A DNA stretch of 33,104 nucleotides from the NCBI RefSeq assembly GCF_019649055.1, contig NW_026570596.1:1-33104 (forward strand), in the 5' to 3' direction. Below are positions 1-9,787 of this stretch, one piece after another (within the stretch, counting starts at the first letter, position 1; every line of letters begins with the position of its first letter). Under the pieces are notes generated by a model, which ran no database searches, was not told the DNA's origin, and saw only the letters and a program-made list of their open reading frames with translations. The position numbers were made by a program, and so were the translations under genes. The DNA is from Paramacrobiotus metropolitanus. Lineage: Eukaryota > Tardigrada > Eutardigrada > Parachela > Macrobiotidae.

Positions 1-857
1 TTGTCTTACGTTGTCTTAGGTTTTCTTAGCTTCTCTCAGCCTTTCTTAGGCTTTCTTATATTTCCTATGTTTTTGATGGCTTCTTGGGTTTTCTTATAGT
101 TTATTTTAGATTCTGATGTCTTTTTATGTTTCATTATTGTTTATCAGCTTTTATTTTTATGTTTTTATTGGGATTTGTTCTAATTTCTAGTGGGGATTTG
201 TCCGAGTAGTGTAAAAGTACAGGTGTGGGTAGCGCATCCTGGATGATAACTTTTAAGCACCGTTTCTTACGAATACTGTCAAAGCCACTAGAATAGTCTA
301 TTCTAGTGGCTTTGATACCGCAATGAGCGCGGTATTCGTAATCAAGTGATCAAAGGATAGTCATTTACGATGTGTTCTCACACTCCTACACTTCGCGTTT
401 TCGCAGTTTACTCACTATTTTTTGCTGAAATTTAGGGTGTTATATCAGTAAACTAACCTGAAACATCCGTATAAATCATTTGTCGAACACAAGAAACGCG
501 GAGACGAACCCGAAGCTGTTATTGTATCAAGAAAATTAACGAGTGCGAAATCACTGCTTCGCAGTCATAACGTTTCGAATCGAGCCGTTGACGTCACCTT
601 TGGAAATTACGATTTCGTAATCACCGGTCTTCTGTTAGTTTTATCCCATCAGAAATTACGAACACGGGTCTTGCGCAGAATTTACTCTGTACAGCATACG
701 TTGGCAACGTAGCGCCGTTGTGCAAGCACTGTAATGTGAAGAGTAGCCTTGAAGCACTTTTTACTAGGTTTTCTTTCAGGTTTGTGGGATATTGGCGTGG
801 TGAAAGGTTAAAAATATCCTGGTGTCCAACGACTCTACACAGCCGAAAACGCGTATA
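1..857. other. Upstream non-coding region with T-rich degenerate repeats
   Basis: No coding exon is supported here. Positions 1-190 are T-rich with repeated short blocks of the type GTTTTCTTAGG. Very similar wording recurs at 16365-16550, inside the intron between the Tudor-like and F-box exons of the second F-box gene, so the window may open inside a related intron or repeat. Positions 268-341 hold a strong palindrome, listed separately. The stretch 342-857 is the presumptive 5' flank and leader of the gene starting at 858. I see no convincing TATA box in it. Confidence 0.5.
268..341. repeat. Nested palindrome (cruciform-forming)
   Basis: Positions 279-296 and 298-315 are perfect 18-base inverted copies around a single central base, starting TCAAAGCCACTAG. 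A second small hairpin (TACCGC...GCGGTA) follows at 316-334. An outer 10-base pair (TTACGAATAC at 268-277, GTATTCGTAA at 332-341) encloses both, so the strand could fold into a three-way junction. No coding sequence overlaps it. It could be a short foldback element end or a structured RNA; nothing tells these apart. Confidence 0.8.
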
Positions 858-3653
858 ATGCAAGACTGCGCTGTTGTTGTGGAAGTTTTTGGAAAAGATG
901 GAGTGTCTGAATGTGGCAAAATAATAGCACATTCAAAGAGCGGAGTGTTCATGGACTTTCGATGCTCAGGCAGGCAGAACAAATGGATTCCATTTGATCA
1001 GGTCTTCTTATCTCCTGTTGATCTTTATCGTCCGCTAGAGATAGACGCCCCGTTCTATAACTATCACGGTAAGTTTCCAAAAAATTGATTGAGTTATTGT
1101 TTTCAGTTTCAAGAAACAGCTTCCTCTTCGCGTTTCTTGTGGTCTGTAGTCGTTCCGATTGTTAATTTCGAGTTTAGAGTGTGAATTACATAAAAATTGT
1201 ACGTGATGAAGCAGCTGCAAGCTGTGTCGGTGGAACTCTTCACTAAGACGTTATGGGAGTCCAGAGTTGTAATGGCGTGACCGCCGTAAATCTCTAGTTC
1301 AATCCCGCAACGCCGTCTGGGAACGTCTGTCGGTGGACAGGAAGCGGCCAGTTAGTTTGCCATGTTAAAACTATCAATCTCTGGAATTGATGCCAGTAAA
1401 TGCGGCATTGGGAACTGTCTCACTTGTTAGTGGTTTTATCTGCATTCTGATGCTTTCACCTAACAAGCTCTGCATGTGCATGGGAGCTCGAGCAACCACT
1501 CACTTAAAGCAACTGTTCACCTAAAGGGCTCTCTGCACTGGATAGTAGTGGTGGCTCGGTCACTTAGAGGCTAGAGTCGGTTGCTAGGCCGGTACTCCTC
1601 CTCTCCTGTTAATACAGCGAAAGCTAGATGCTCTTTTTTGCGATGCTTTGCTTGAATAATTCATTTTAAAATTGCAGTAATAGGGAGGGCTTTTCTAATA
1701 ACTACATATAATTATTTCTTAAATCCATTTCAGTACTTGAGTGGCAACATCACATGGTTACGATAATAAGTAGTAGGTTGGCTAGTGGGATTCCCAGTGG
1801 GTTGGCGTTGTTGCGCGAATACGTAGCGCAAGCGTATTCTGTGGATCAGGTGCGATATATGCATCAGGAATCACATACATATTCATCATCATATCGGGCG
1901 TGCAAAATGGACACATTTATGGATGCGGTTGGATGCACGGTAGCTTGTTGTGGTTGTGGCTTGAACGATAACAAGCAAATGATAGAGCGTGAACAAAGGA
2001 ATGAACCATTTGTGTAACCAATAGTGTGTCTTTGTTGTCTGCAATGTTTTATCTTTCGTAACATGTATTAAGTGCCTGGCTAAAAAGCAATGTGTGATGA
2101 AGTTGTGGAAGAGATTTAGTACATCACCAGCCAGCCTCGGAGCAACTTCTACTGGACTAACCGATCTGTTTAGCATTGCATGTCTGTTGAGTTTAGCATT
2201 CGAGTTGTTGTCTGCTAAATCGTAATAAAAGGTCATCGGGTCAGTCAGTTGCGGCCGCTTAACGTTTGTAGCTAATACCAAGTTAAAGGTCATATCCACC
2301 GAGTTCGTCAGCTAGCCTATCAGTTACTCGACAGCGTGCTGACCGTACCACGATTTTGTGTGGGCTGTTGGGATGAGTGGTGGCACCGCCGGCAACGATG
2401 CTGGCCGAGGACGTTCTTACTGACGTAACACAATGACTGAACGTTTAACAACGGAAGTTCACGGCGTCTTAATGACAATGCAAAGACAGGGAGCAAGGTT
2501 TGGGTAAGAGATTAACAAGCTGATGCAAGCTGTCGCAAGCCAAGTACGAGACTGAAATCTAAAAATTCATGAGAAGGAGAACTACCCGGTAAAATGAACA
2601 GAAATCATAACGTGATGAAATGATGAATCATAACTGGGTGGTTTTTGGGTTGTACAACTTCTATCGCAGCAATATGCACTGTAATACACCGTGCTTTCTC
2701 TGAGCTTCTTCTATCAGTATCAGTAACATAGAAGTACAATACTTTACGCATATTTGTATAATAATATTATAGCCCGTCTCGCCGCGCACTTTAACCCACT
2801 AACGCCGGTTACCAGAAGGAGTGAGAATACCGATTTGAAAGTTGATATTCATCGACCAAAAAAATTCAATTAAGAAAAGTCACTTTTATGTAATTTTACT
2901 GACCATTTTACTGACCATTTGTAAGTTGTCAAGCAGGACACCCTGATGCCGAAATGACACGCATGGGAACTGAGCCATTTGGCACTGTATAGTTTTTCTC
3001 AGATAGCAATTCATAAAAAAATCGCATGAATTCTTAAAAAATATGCTGGAATTGGACACTGGACACATCATTTTACGTTTTTGTTTCGTTGTTCTGTAGC
3101 GCTCTGCAGGATTCAGCGCTACACTATTGGTAGGTTCACTTTCACTGTGATGCGAAATGCCATAGTTAAGACCAAAGAAATATATCCCCGAAAATTCAAT
3201 AAGCAGCGCAGCACTTGTATACGAGTATGGCTAGTGAACCAGTATATACGGCCAGCACGCTTAAGTGCATTTTGGTAGTAAGCCCGCGCATTTGTGTATT
3301 AGGTGACGGTGACCGACGGACACCTGTTTTTTCATAAACGGCTGAACATAGAGGACCTTCGCTATGCTTCGGTTGATTAAAATGGTATATTGTTGGCAGG
3401 CAACCATGCTCAAGTGGAGGTTTTGATGCAGCGCAGCCCGTCGGAGCCGTGGATCTGGCAACGCGCCACGCTGCTCATGTGTGACCTGGCAACTTATCAA
3501 TTTGGGTGGGTAGCCCTCCACCTGCCTGACGGGGACGTGAAAGCCATCGTTCCTCGAAATCGGATTCGAAGCCCCACGAAACTTGCTTCACTGGACTGTG
3601 ATTCTTTCCAAAACATTAGCGTGGGCTACATGAAAAAACTTATGGAGATTTAT
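858..3653 (+). CDS. Tudor-like N-terminal exons of a Tudor-like/F-box gene (5' part)
   Basis: Exons 858-1068 and 3400-3653. The donor GTAAGT at 1069 and the acceptor TTGGCAG ending at 3399 join in phase 1, completing a Gly codon. The product so far is 155 residues. Residues about 1-55 (GKIIAHSKSGVFMDF, then IPFDQVF) and 74-126 (VEVLMQRSPSEPWIW to VPRNRIR) are two strand-rich modules that align with residues 1-52 and 70-127 of the gene at 15506. In that gene the two modules are not separated by an intron. The start at 858 is chosen because the ATG aligns with the paralogue start and has A at -3. The second exon ends in phase 0 at the donor GTAAGG, matching the phase-0 acceptor at 12260. It lacks about 20 residues that the paralogue has before the donor. 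Tudor/Agenet fold is inferred from the strand pattern only; the likely role is protein recognition in an F-box adaptor. Confidence 0.62.
1069..3399 (+). other. Intron 1 of the first Tudor-like/F-box gene
   Basis: This 2.3-kb stretch lies between a GTAAGT donor and a TTGGCAG acceptor. It holds several short open frames (for example 1754-2017), none with supporting composition or paralogue similarity. A short direct repeat (ACTGACCATTTT) sits near 2899. I see no recognisable transposon in it. Confidence 0.5.
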
Positions 3654-3836
3654 GTAAGGAAGTGTTGAAATTCGGCTCTGCTGCGTCTTACCAATGCACA
3701 ATGAAGCTTCAAATTCACAAAAACTACTTTTTTTTGTAGTATACTACCGTAATATATCTGTATTTAAAACGTCCTGATTTCAGCTGCAAAGGTAAAAATG
3801 GCATGACCAAACGAGACTTGAATTAACAATGGCTAT

Positions 3837-4018
3837 GGCTATTTTGCCGCAGCATAACAATAGGGGTATGAATAGCCCTCAGGCTATTTTGCCGCACACT
3901 GCGCCGGAATAGCCAGTTGGCTATTTTGCCGCACTATGGTGGGCGCAATAGCTTGTTGGCTATTTTACCGCACACTGCGTTAAAACAGCTCGTTAGCTAT
4001 TTTGCCGCACTATGGACG
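3837..4018. repeat. Left inverted terminus: ~37-bp palindromic subrepeats
   Basis: Core GGCTATTTTGCC-like words begin near 3837, 3882, 3919, 3958 and 3995, spaced 45, 37, 39 and 37 bp apart. Junctions such as AATAGCCAGTTGGCTATT are themselves palindromic, so each unit can form a hairpin. The block is inverted relative to 11535-11707. Confidence 0.8.
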
Positions 4019-4030
4019 GGACAAGGATAT

Positions 4031-4484
4031 GTAATTACGTATAAGGTCGATGCTGCGTGGACGGGGAAACACGGGTGTTAGCTGCGTGCACGGGTGACTG
4101 CACGGGCGTTGGCTGTGTGCACGGAGTTCGGGAACGGGTGTTCGCTGCCTGCACGGTGAGAGCGCAACGGATCCAACTCCAAAACGGCCGTTCCTGGATC
4201 CATTCCGAAAACGAACGCGGTAGCCATGGCCCATGGCTATCGCATTCCACTTCCCGCTGCTTTTGGCATCTCTCACTTCGATATGATGCCCTTCATCCAG
4301 TTTATAATCTTCTTCCAATTTAAAATATAGTAATTCTGAAATAATAGAAATCACCCGTGCCCGCAGCCAACGCTCGTTCTCAAACTCCGTGCACGCAGTC
4401 AGCACCCGTGCGAACCCAAAAAGATCACCCGTGCACGCAGCCAACACCCGTGTTTACCCGGGCACGCAGGCATACTGTAATTAC
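4031..4484. mobile_element. 454-bp palindromic (MITE/foldback-like) element
   Basis: Both ends carry the palindrome GTAATTAC (4031-4038 and 4477-4484). The arms 4031-4150 and 4345-4484 are imperfect inverted copies with shared words ACACGGGTGTT, GGCTGCGTGCACGGGTGA and GTGCACGGAGTT. The centre (about 4150-4345) is unique. It lies just inside the left terminus of the larger element. The open frames across it on both strands mirror the palindrome and are not genes. No target duplication is clear. Confidence 0.7.
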
Positions 4485-4502
4485 AATAAGAGACTCGGTA
4501 AT

Positions 4503-4595
4503 AAGGGGCAACTGTGCTAACACATCCCCTTAAACTGCCCGCACTTGTTATCGGTTCCTTCGATATCAGAGGCTAACAATTAGTGCGGGCAATTT
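4503..4595. repeat. Two consecutive hairpins
   Basis: AAGGGG (from 4503) pairs with CCCCTT (to 4531). TGCCCGCAC at 4536-4544 pairs with GTGCGGGCA at 4583-4591, extended by TTGTTA/TAACAA. They adjoin the 454-bp palindromic element and are probably another foldback fragment. Confidence 0.6.
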
Positions 4596-4908
4596 TTCTG
4601 GATTCGCTATCTCAAAAAAAAAAGTGTAACGAGGGTGCGAGTTACGCTACGAGTTTTCATATTCATGCAAGTAAAAAGTATTTTAGATTATACCGCAAGT
4701 TACGAGCGTAGACGAGACCCGAGCCATTGTCGCCTTTGCCTACGATCAAAAGTCGATTCCTTTAGACTGGAAAGTAATGTCGGTGTTATTGTATGTTTTT
4801 AATATGTCCGAGATTTTGTAAAATAATTTTATCCGCCATAACGAACTAACCCCAGACATATATTAATCATTCATTGTGACATTTGCATAGTGTGCGTCTG
4901 TAACCGTT

Positions 4909-4948
4909 CAAAACGACCAGTCGTCTCAGACGACCGGCGGTCGTTTTG
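4909..4948. repeat. Nested palindrome at the edge of the GC-rich retroelement block
   Basis: CAAAACGACC (4909-4918) pairs with GGTCGTTTTG (4939-4948). Inside it GTCGTCT (4920-4926) pairs with AGACGAC (4928-4934) around one C. The sequence turns GC-rich immediately afterwards, so it may mark an insertion boundary. Confidence 0.7.
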
Positions 4949-4949
4949 T

Positions 4950-5960
4950 AACCAGGCACGGCAGCCAGATCACCCGGCCTGGATGGAGCGGACCAGCTGA
5001 CACCTACGGTCACTCGGCAGAGTTCGACCGAGATCTCAGTCGACCGCTTGACGGGCGAGTCGACCATACCGTTGCCGGCCGAACCGTTCGGGCCGGGTTT
5101 GTTCCGATGTCTATTGTAGACGGCAGTCCGGAATCGACACCGAAGGCGGACAGAACTCGACCCGACCCGAACGAACCGGTATTGCAGACGCCGGAAGGAC
5201 GGCAGTTCCAAAACTTAACAGGCCGCCGGACCAGATCAGTGATGGCACGATAAACGAACAATCGGCCCATCTGGTAGTCCAATTAGCAGCCGCCCAGAAC
5301 AAGGTCGACCGGAAGAACGCAACCTTGCGACTATTACCACCCTGAAAACGGAAAGTGTGGGCATGGCAGAGGCCACCGAGTGATTCCAAAACGGGTGACA
5401 CTTTCGCGACCGAGCTTGTCTACCTTAGGCAGGAGTGCGGCAAAAGAACCGAAGCGATAGAGATGCTACAGCTACAGTTTCGGGGACGGCAACAAAAGAA
5501 GGGGCGCGTACAAGAAAAAGCTCAAAAAATTTCTCCGGTCGAGTCAACCGAGTTCATCGCATGAACCGCAACTCCGAAGGAGCAGACAGATGTATTTTTG
5601 AAATACGTCAACCTAGAACAGGAACTGGGAACAGCGATACATTGGACGGAACAGCTTGAGAAACGAGCAGCCGGCTTGGAGACGAATCTGACGACAGCCC
5701 GGCGCCGCCGAGTGCTACTACGCGGCCTGTTGGTTCGATTGGATTTAATGACACGGCACCCCGGACTAATGATGCGGCAAGACGGACAAACCCACCGAAG
5801 CCGGACAGACAGTCGAAACAGACCGGAACAGATAGGAGGCTTCAAGATCGAACGCCGCAGCCGTACAAACCACTCAGAGTGATGGATCTAAACAGGAACA
5901 GGCTGACACGAGGAACCCAATCGACGTGTTGGGCGACTGCGGTACATCCGACAGGATTAA
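4950..5960 (+). pseudogene. Decayed gag-like region of an LTR retroelement
   Basis: A GC-rich block unlike its AT-rich flanks, with broken overlapping open frames on the plus strand. The piece at 5355-5564 reads as charged, helix-prone protein (LVYLRQECGKRTEAIEMLQ, then KKGRVQEKAQK), and 5598-5882 continues with LEQELGTAIHWTEQLEKR. That composition suits a coiled-coil gag region. No zinc knuckle was seen. The codon style resembles the block at 9000-10500, which carries an aspartic protease, so the two may be halves of one element split by later insertions. Assignment rests on composition and context only. Confidence 0.35.
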
Positions 5961-6420
5961 CTTTTGACATGAGCCCGGCACAGAGCCGCCCGGATTTTCC
6001 TGTGGTTTGCTGCCAAACCCGGTCGATCGTGTCAATAGCGCGACTTTTTCCGTCAATTACTCCGGCGCCGTATTTCTGGCGTCTCGCTGAGGCCGGACCA
6101 ATTTATGTCAGCGGCAAGGATCATCTTCGATGTCGTACAGAAAGTATAGTCATGGGCTTCGTAAGGATATTTACATTTTCAATTTACGGACCAAAGTTTA
6201 TCTCCTTACGAAAACGGATTGAAGTTCTTGAAATCAGCGAATGCTTTGGATCTAGAGTTATCTTTCAAAATCGGAAAAAGTCAAAACGAAATTCTGACTG
6301 CCGGACCTCCCCCCGCGTCAAAACATGAACAAAAAATACGTTCCAGAAAACTGATTGCGGGATAATCTTTGTTTTTATACACGCCATATTAATTAAAAAT
6401 TGCCAGGGTCTTTAGAGTGA

Positions 6421-6726
6421 AACCAAAGAGAGAACGCTGAAGCCGCTGCAGAGTTAGCCGAAAGGGGAAAGTTATCGAAGCACAGCTGGCTGATGCCACG
6501 ATACGATTTCGTTGCGGTGCCGTTCGAGATTCACGGACCGTGGAGCGGTGGCACTAAGAAACTTGTGGACAAGGTTGGAAGCTGCCTAATTTCTGCCACT
6601 GGCCAGAAACGCGCCAAAGAGTTTTTTTGGCAGCCCTTGTCTATACAGATACAGCGTGGGAATGCGATAAGCGTAATGGGCACGATCCCTGAGCAAGACA
6701 GTATAGAGGAATTTTTCTTGTTGTGA
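6421..6726 (+). pseudogene. 3' tail of a non-LTR retrotransposon (LINE) reverse-transcriptase ORF
   Basis: The open frame after the stop at 6418-6420 runs to TGA at 6724-6726 and encodes about 101 residues. It begins with an Ala/Glu/Lys-rich helix (AEAAAELAERGKLSKHS), then RYDFVAVPFEIHGPWSGG, and ends with LSIQIQRGNAISVMGT. From memory this is the typical C-terminal signature of metazoan LINE ORF2 proteins: a conserved DFVP-type strand, a G-W-G turn and the helix ending QRGNA. The reverse-transcriptase core is absent upstream, as in 5'-truncated copies. It lies inside the candidate foldback element, probably as a nested insertion. It is non-functional. Confidence 0.65.
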
Positions 6727-7099
6727 TTGGGGTGTATCTGTTGCGGATGATTATTTCATTGTTTTTACGTGTAACGTTTGCATTTTATGCTGACAGCCTT
6801 TGAACATAGCTGAAGGAAAGTAAAATTTCGTTTAATATAGAATTCTTTTGCTTTACTTATAAACTGCGGAGCGGCTTTTGATATGCATCGCACGAATTTA
6901 TATTGAAAACGTGCCGGGAATGCGAAAAACGTCAAATTACAAAATCTGTCTACTGTAACTTGGAGCACAATGAGCCTGAAGGCCATTGTAGTGGCATTGT
7001 TTGATCAATGGATGCCGACGGCAGCAAGGTTTAACGTTCAAAGGTGCCGCCAGCAGAAAGGTGAATGAGGCGTCCGTTTTTCTGTTTGACTTCGATTTA

Positions 7100-7243
7100 G
7101 TTGATGCAGTCCGGCAGACTGATGACCATTATAGAACGGTTGATGACCTTTAGAGAAAAGCTGACGCCTTTTAGCAGAAGATTGATGACCTTTAGAAAAA
7201 GGTTGATGACCTTTTGGAAATGACTGATGACCTTCCCTGAACG
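7100..7243 (+). repeat. 21-bp-period array encoding degenerate heptads (copy 1)
   Basis: GTTGATGACC-like words start at 7118, 7139, 7160, 7181, 7202 and 7223, exactly 21 bp apart, with a possible earlier one at 7100. One frame reads as seven-residue units of the type KVDDLxx, a coiled-coil-like heptad, interrupted by TAG at the place where copy 2 (8461-8632) sometimes has Trp. It therefore looks like decayed coding sequence rather than an ordinary satellite. Confidence 0.7.
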
Positions 7244-7437
7244 TGCGTAACCGTCAGCAATGTGGACCGGATAATGGACGACGTACAATGAACGCATCCA
7301 CCAATCTGCCGGATGCGTCCATCTGTCTGTCGAGTCGGTGTCGGCTTCAACGGGTCTAACAATAACAGCATTGTATGCATTCAGCCCCATTGTGAGATGC
7401 ATGCCGTCACTGGTCTGGCAGAAATGTGGGCGTAGAT

Positions 7438-7643
7438 ACAGTGGACGAAAATGTGTTACATTTGTATCGCGCTATGGGCAGCGGATATTGAGGTGTATGT
7501 GCGGACGATAAGCGAGTGGGTTGGCTACATATTCATGTGAGAGATGGTTAAATGCGACAGCCCACTTACTGAGCGTTCACACATACAGCTAAAATATCCG
7601 CTTCCCATGGCGGAGAATGTAACACCTTTTCGCCGTCCACTGT
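7438..7643. mobile_element. 206-bp MITE-like element with ~65-bp inverted repeats
   Basis: The left end ACAGTGGACG (7438-7447) is mirrored by CGTCCACTGT (7634-7643). The inverted arms continue inward with shared words GTGTTACATT, AGCGGATATT and TGTATGTG. CAGTGG at the tip next to TA is reminiscent of Tc1/mariner-type ends, but a clean TA duplication is not visible on the right side. It has no coding capacity. Confidence 0.7.
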
Positions 7644-7784
7644 TATGTCTATCGCTCTACGGGTTAGATTTCACTATTGGTAAAATTTGTTGATAAACGC
7701 CCACTGTACGCGTAACCTCTCTGCCATTGCGTAGCGAAGCCTGCCCCCGGCCCCTTTGCCTATCTGCACATCCGCTTGGAAGCG

Positions 7785-8056
7785 CGCATATATAAGCCGG
7801 TCACCTTTGCCGAGCCGGCTCATTATTGGCGCGATCCAGCCGCTTGCTTCGAAAATTTTTTTCCCCATGTGGCGTCGTTAGGGCGCTTCGCACCGTATTG
7901 TTTGTCGGCACTACTGTGCCCTTTTGATACCCCAAGTTGTGTTCTTGTTGTGTTCTTAAATAAAGTGAAGTCTTGGCGTTTATTTGTCAGTTTACATGCC
8001 GTTCTAGTCGTTCTTCCGTATGTATTCCAGTTGTAATGTTTATTTCGAGAAATAAA
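7785..8056 (+). promoter_or_regulatory. TATA box and polyadenylation signals, LTR-like or short non-coding unit
   Basis: CATATATAAG (about 7787-7796) is a strong TATA box, followed by GC-rich sequence and then AATAAA motifs near 7959 and 8050. A TATA box with a poly(A) signal some 170-260 bp downstream is the arrangement of a retroelement LTR, and a retroelement relic surrounds it. The 86-codon frame at 7776-8036 begins before the TATA box, so it is unlikely to be translated. No matching second LTR was found by eye. Confidence 0.35.
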
Positions 8057-8460
8057 ACTGAATGTTAACCAAAGAGATGTGGAAGAAGCAAGTTATTTAT
8101 TGAAATCAAATTAGCCACTTGAATAGCTGATTAATTGGCAAGTGTAAATAATTTTCTTCTCGCAAATTTCAGTGGTTAACGTTAAATTTTAATTCCCAAA
8201 ATAAACAGTTTAGTTAGGATACGGAAAAACGACTAAAAGGGTACATTATAAAATCACAGGTTGAGCGGTAGGCAGAGCTGTGTCCACCTTCTGCCGCAGC
8301 AGTTGCGGCATACAATGTTCTCACAATAGGTCTGAATGCACACGATGGAGTAATTGTTGGGTCAGTTGAAGCCGGGAAGGAGTTGGCGGAAAGATGGAAG
8401 CGCTTTCGACTGGTTCGTGGATGAGTCATCCTACCATTCTGCCTGGGCTTCGGCAGGAAG

Positions 8461-8632
8461 GTTGATGCCCTTCGACAAAATGTTGATGACCTTTAAGAAA
8501 GGTTGGTCAGCTCTGGCAGAAAGGTTAACGACGGCTGGCAGAAAGGTTGATGACTTTTTAAGAAAGATTGATGAGCTCTGGTAGAAAGGTTGATGACCTT
8601 TTGACAAAGGTTGATGACTTCTGGCACAACCT
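8461..8632 (+). repeat. 21-22-bp-period array encoding degenerate heptads (copy 2)
   Basis: GTTGATGAC-like words recur at about 8461, 8482, 8502, 8524, 8546, 8567, 8589 and 8610. The frame segments read RKVDDFL RKIDELW and RKVDDLL TKVDDFW, seven residues per repeat, so this is coiled-coil coding sequence with small indels that move the frame. It is related to 7100-7243 and leads into a Gln/Pro-rich stretch. Together they resemble part of a gag-like protein. Confidence 0.7.
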
Positions 8633-8769
8633 TCACACTTTAAAGATCAACCCGTCAATTTCCCTGCCGGCTACAGCCGCCCTGGGCGGGAATTGGAAAG
8701 TCGCGATGGTTGCTTTGGGGATCCTGGCGGAAACAATCAGAAAATGCCGCAAATGCGCTTCCTACTGCC

Positions 8770-9000
8770 GTCTTTGACTCAGCAGCCCCCGCCAATGGTG
8801 CATCCAGGATGCACGGGTGCCCCTGATTATTAACAGCAACAGCAGCCGATACTGCAGCCTGGGAAAGCAAGCGCACCTGTATACCCGACGGTGGCGATAG
8901 CGGCGCCGGCGTTCCAGCCAGCCCAGGTGGCATATCAGCAGCAACCGGATTACCAGCAGCCGCTGATTTAACAATCCGGACCAATATGTGCTCCAGTGTA
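8770..9000 (+). pseudogene. Gln/Pro-rich degenerate coding segment
   Basis: One plus-strand frame is rich in Gln and Pro (QQPPPMVHPG, then QVAYQQQPDYQQPLI) and is cut by TAA codons exactly where CAA would fit the repeats (DY-stop-QQQQP and PLI-stop-QSG). Low-complexity Q/P linkers are common in gag proteins and transcription factors. The position between the heptad array and the protease block favours a gag relic. The long minus-strand frame over the same bases is a shadow. Confidence 0.4.
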
Positions 9001-9787
9001 GCAAGGTTAGTTGAGCGCCCAGATGGCGTCCGTCAAGATGCCCAGACACACGTTCGCCAGCCGGGGCATGGTCGCAAAATTCCAGTAATTGCAGGTGTCT
9101 TCCTCGACAGACAACCTCTACAAAACCGCCGGACATAAATGGAGCGGGATGGACAAACACGACGCCGGGCGGCAAGCTTGCGCCTGTGCAGCGTTTCTTA
9201 GCGCCGGGCGGCCGGGTGCCCCTGTGCAGCTTAAACAAGCGCTACTTGATAATGGCATCTCCCTGCAGCGGGTGACAACCCCGTGTGACAGGATGGCGAC
9301 CGAGCGGCTTTACCAGACGGAATTATGTATTTCCTCTAAACCGAATGACGGATACGACCAAAGGCAGCGGAACCAGAGAGAGAAACCGCCAGGCAGGCAA
9401 TGCAAACGTTCGGAGACAATATGGAAAGCGAGTTCCTTGGAACAAGTTTACCAGCCTGCCGGGATGGAGGAACTGACCTCGCGGTAAGCTGCCGACATGA
9501 GATGCCGTGGCAACGAGTGACTCAACTCCATCGGAACAAACCGCCGGTACGGTCGGCATACGGCGCAAGTCGTAATGGGCCCAACTAGCCTCGAACGGCC
9601 AGCGTCGACTGCTGCCGAGGTCGCGTTGGATAGCACGGGTGAGCAGCATACTTATCCGACCGAACTGAGATTCCCGAACGCTCGGTACCGAACTAATTTG
9701 GACGTTGCAGCCCAGTTGTAGGTTTGCGCCCGAGCTTGCAAAGCGGCGGAGGATGTTCAGCGGCAAGACCCGCGATCGATATCGACG

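Noticed and set aside
1-190. TTAGG-like words suggesting telomeric repeats
   Set aside because: The words are irregular and T-rich without a tandem pentamer or hexamer register.
1270-1315. GTTCAATCCC box resembling a tRNA or SINE B box
   Set aside because: The stem around it does not pair and no matching A box lies at the right distance.
1754-2017. 87-codon open frame with Cys-rich end in intron 1, after an acceptor-like TTTCAG
   Set aside because: It starts near AG but has no in-phase donor to the exon at 3400 and no counterpart in the paralogue.
4010-4447. 145-codon minus-strand frame
   Set aside because: It runs through the palindromic element and its sequence is the mirror of the opposite-strand frame at 4057-4323.
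8762-9238. 158-codon minus-strand frame
   Set aside because: It is the shadow of the Gln/Pro-rich plus-strand relic; Arg/Leu-rich composition is expected from the complement.
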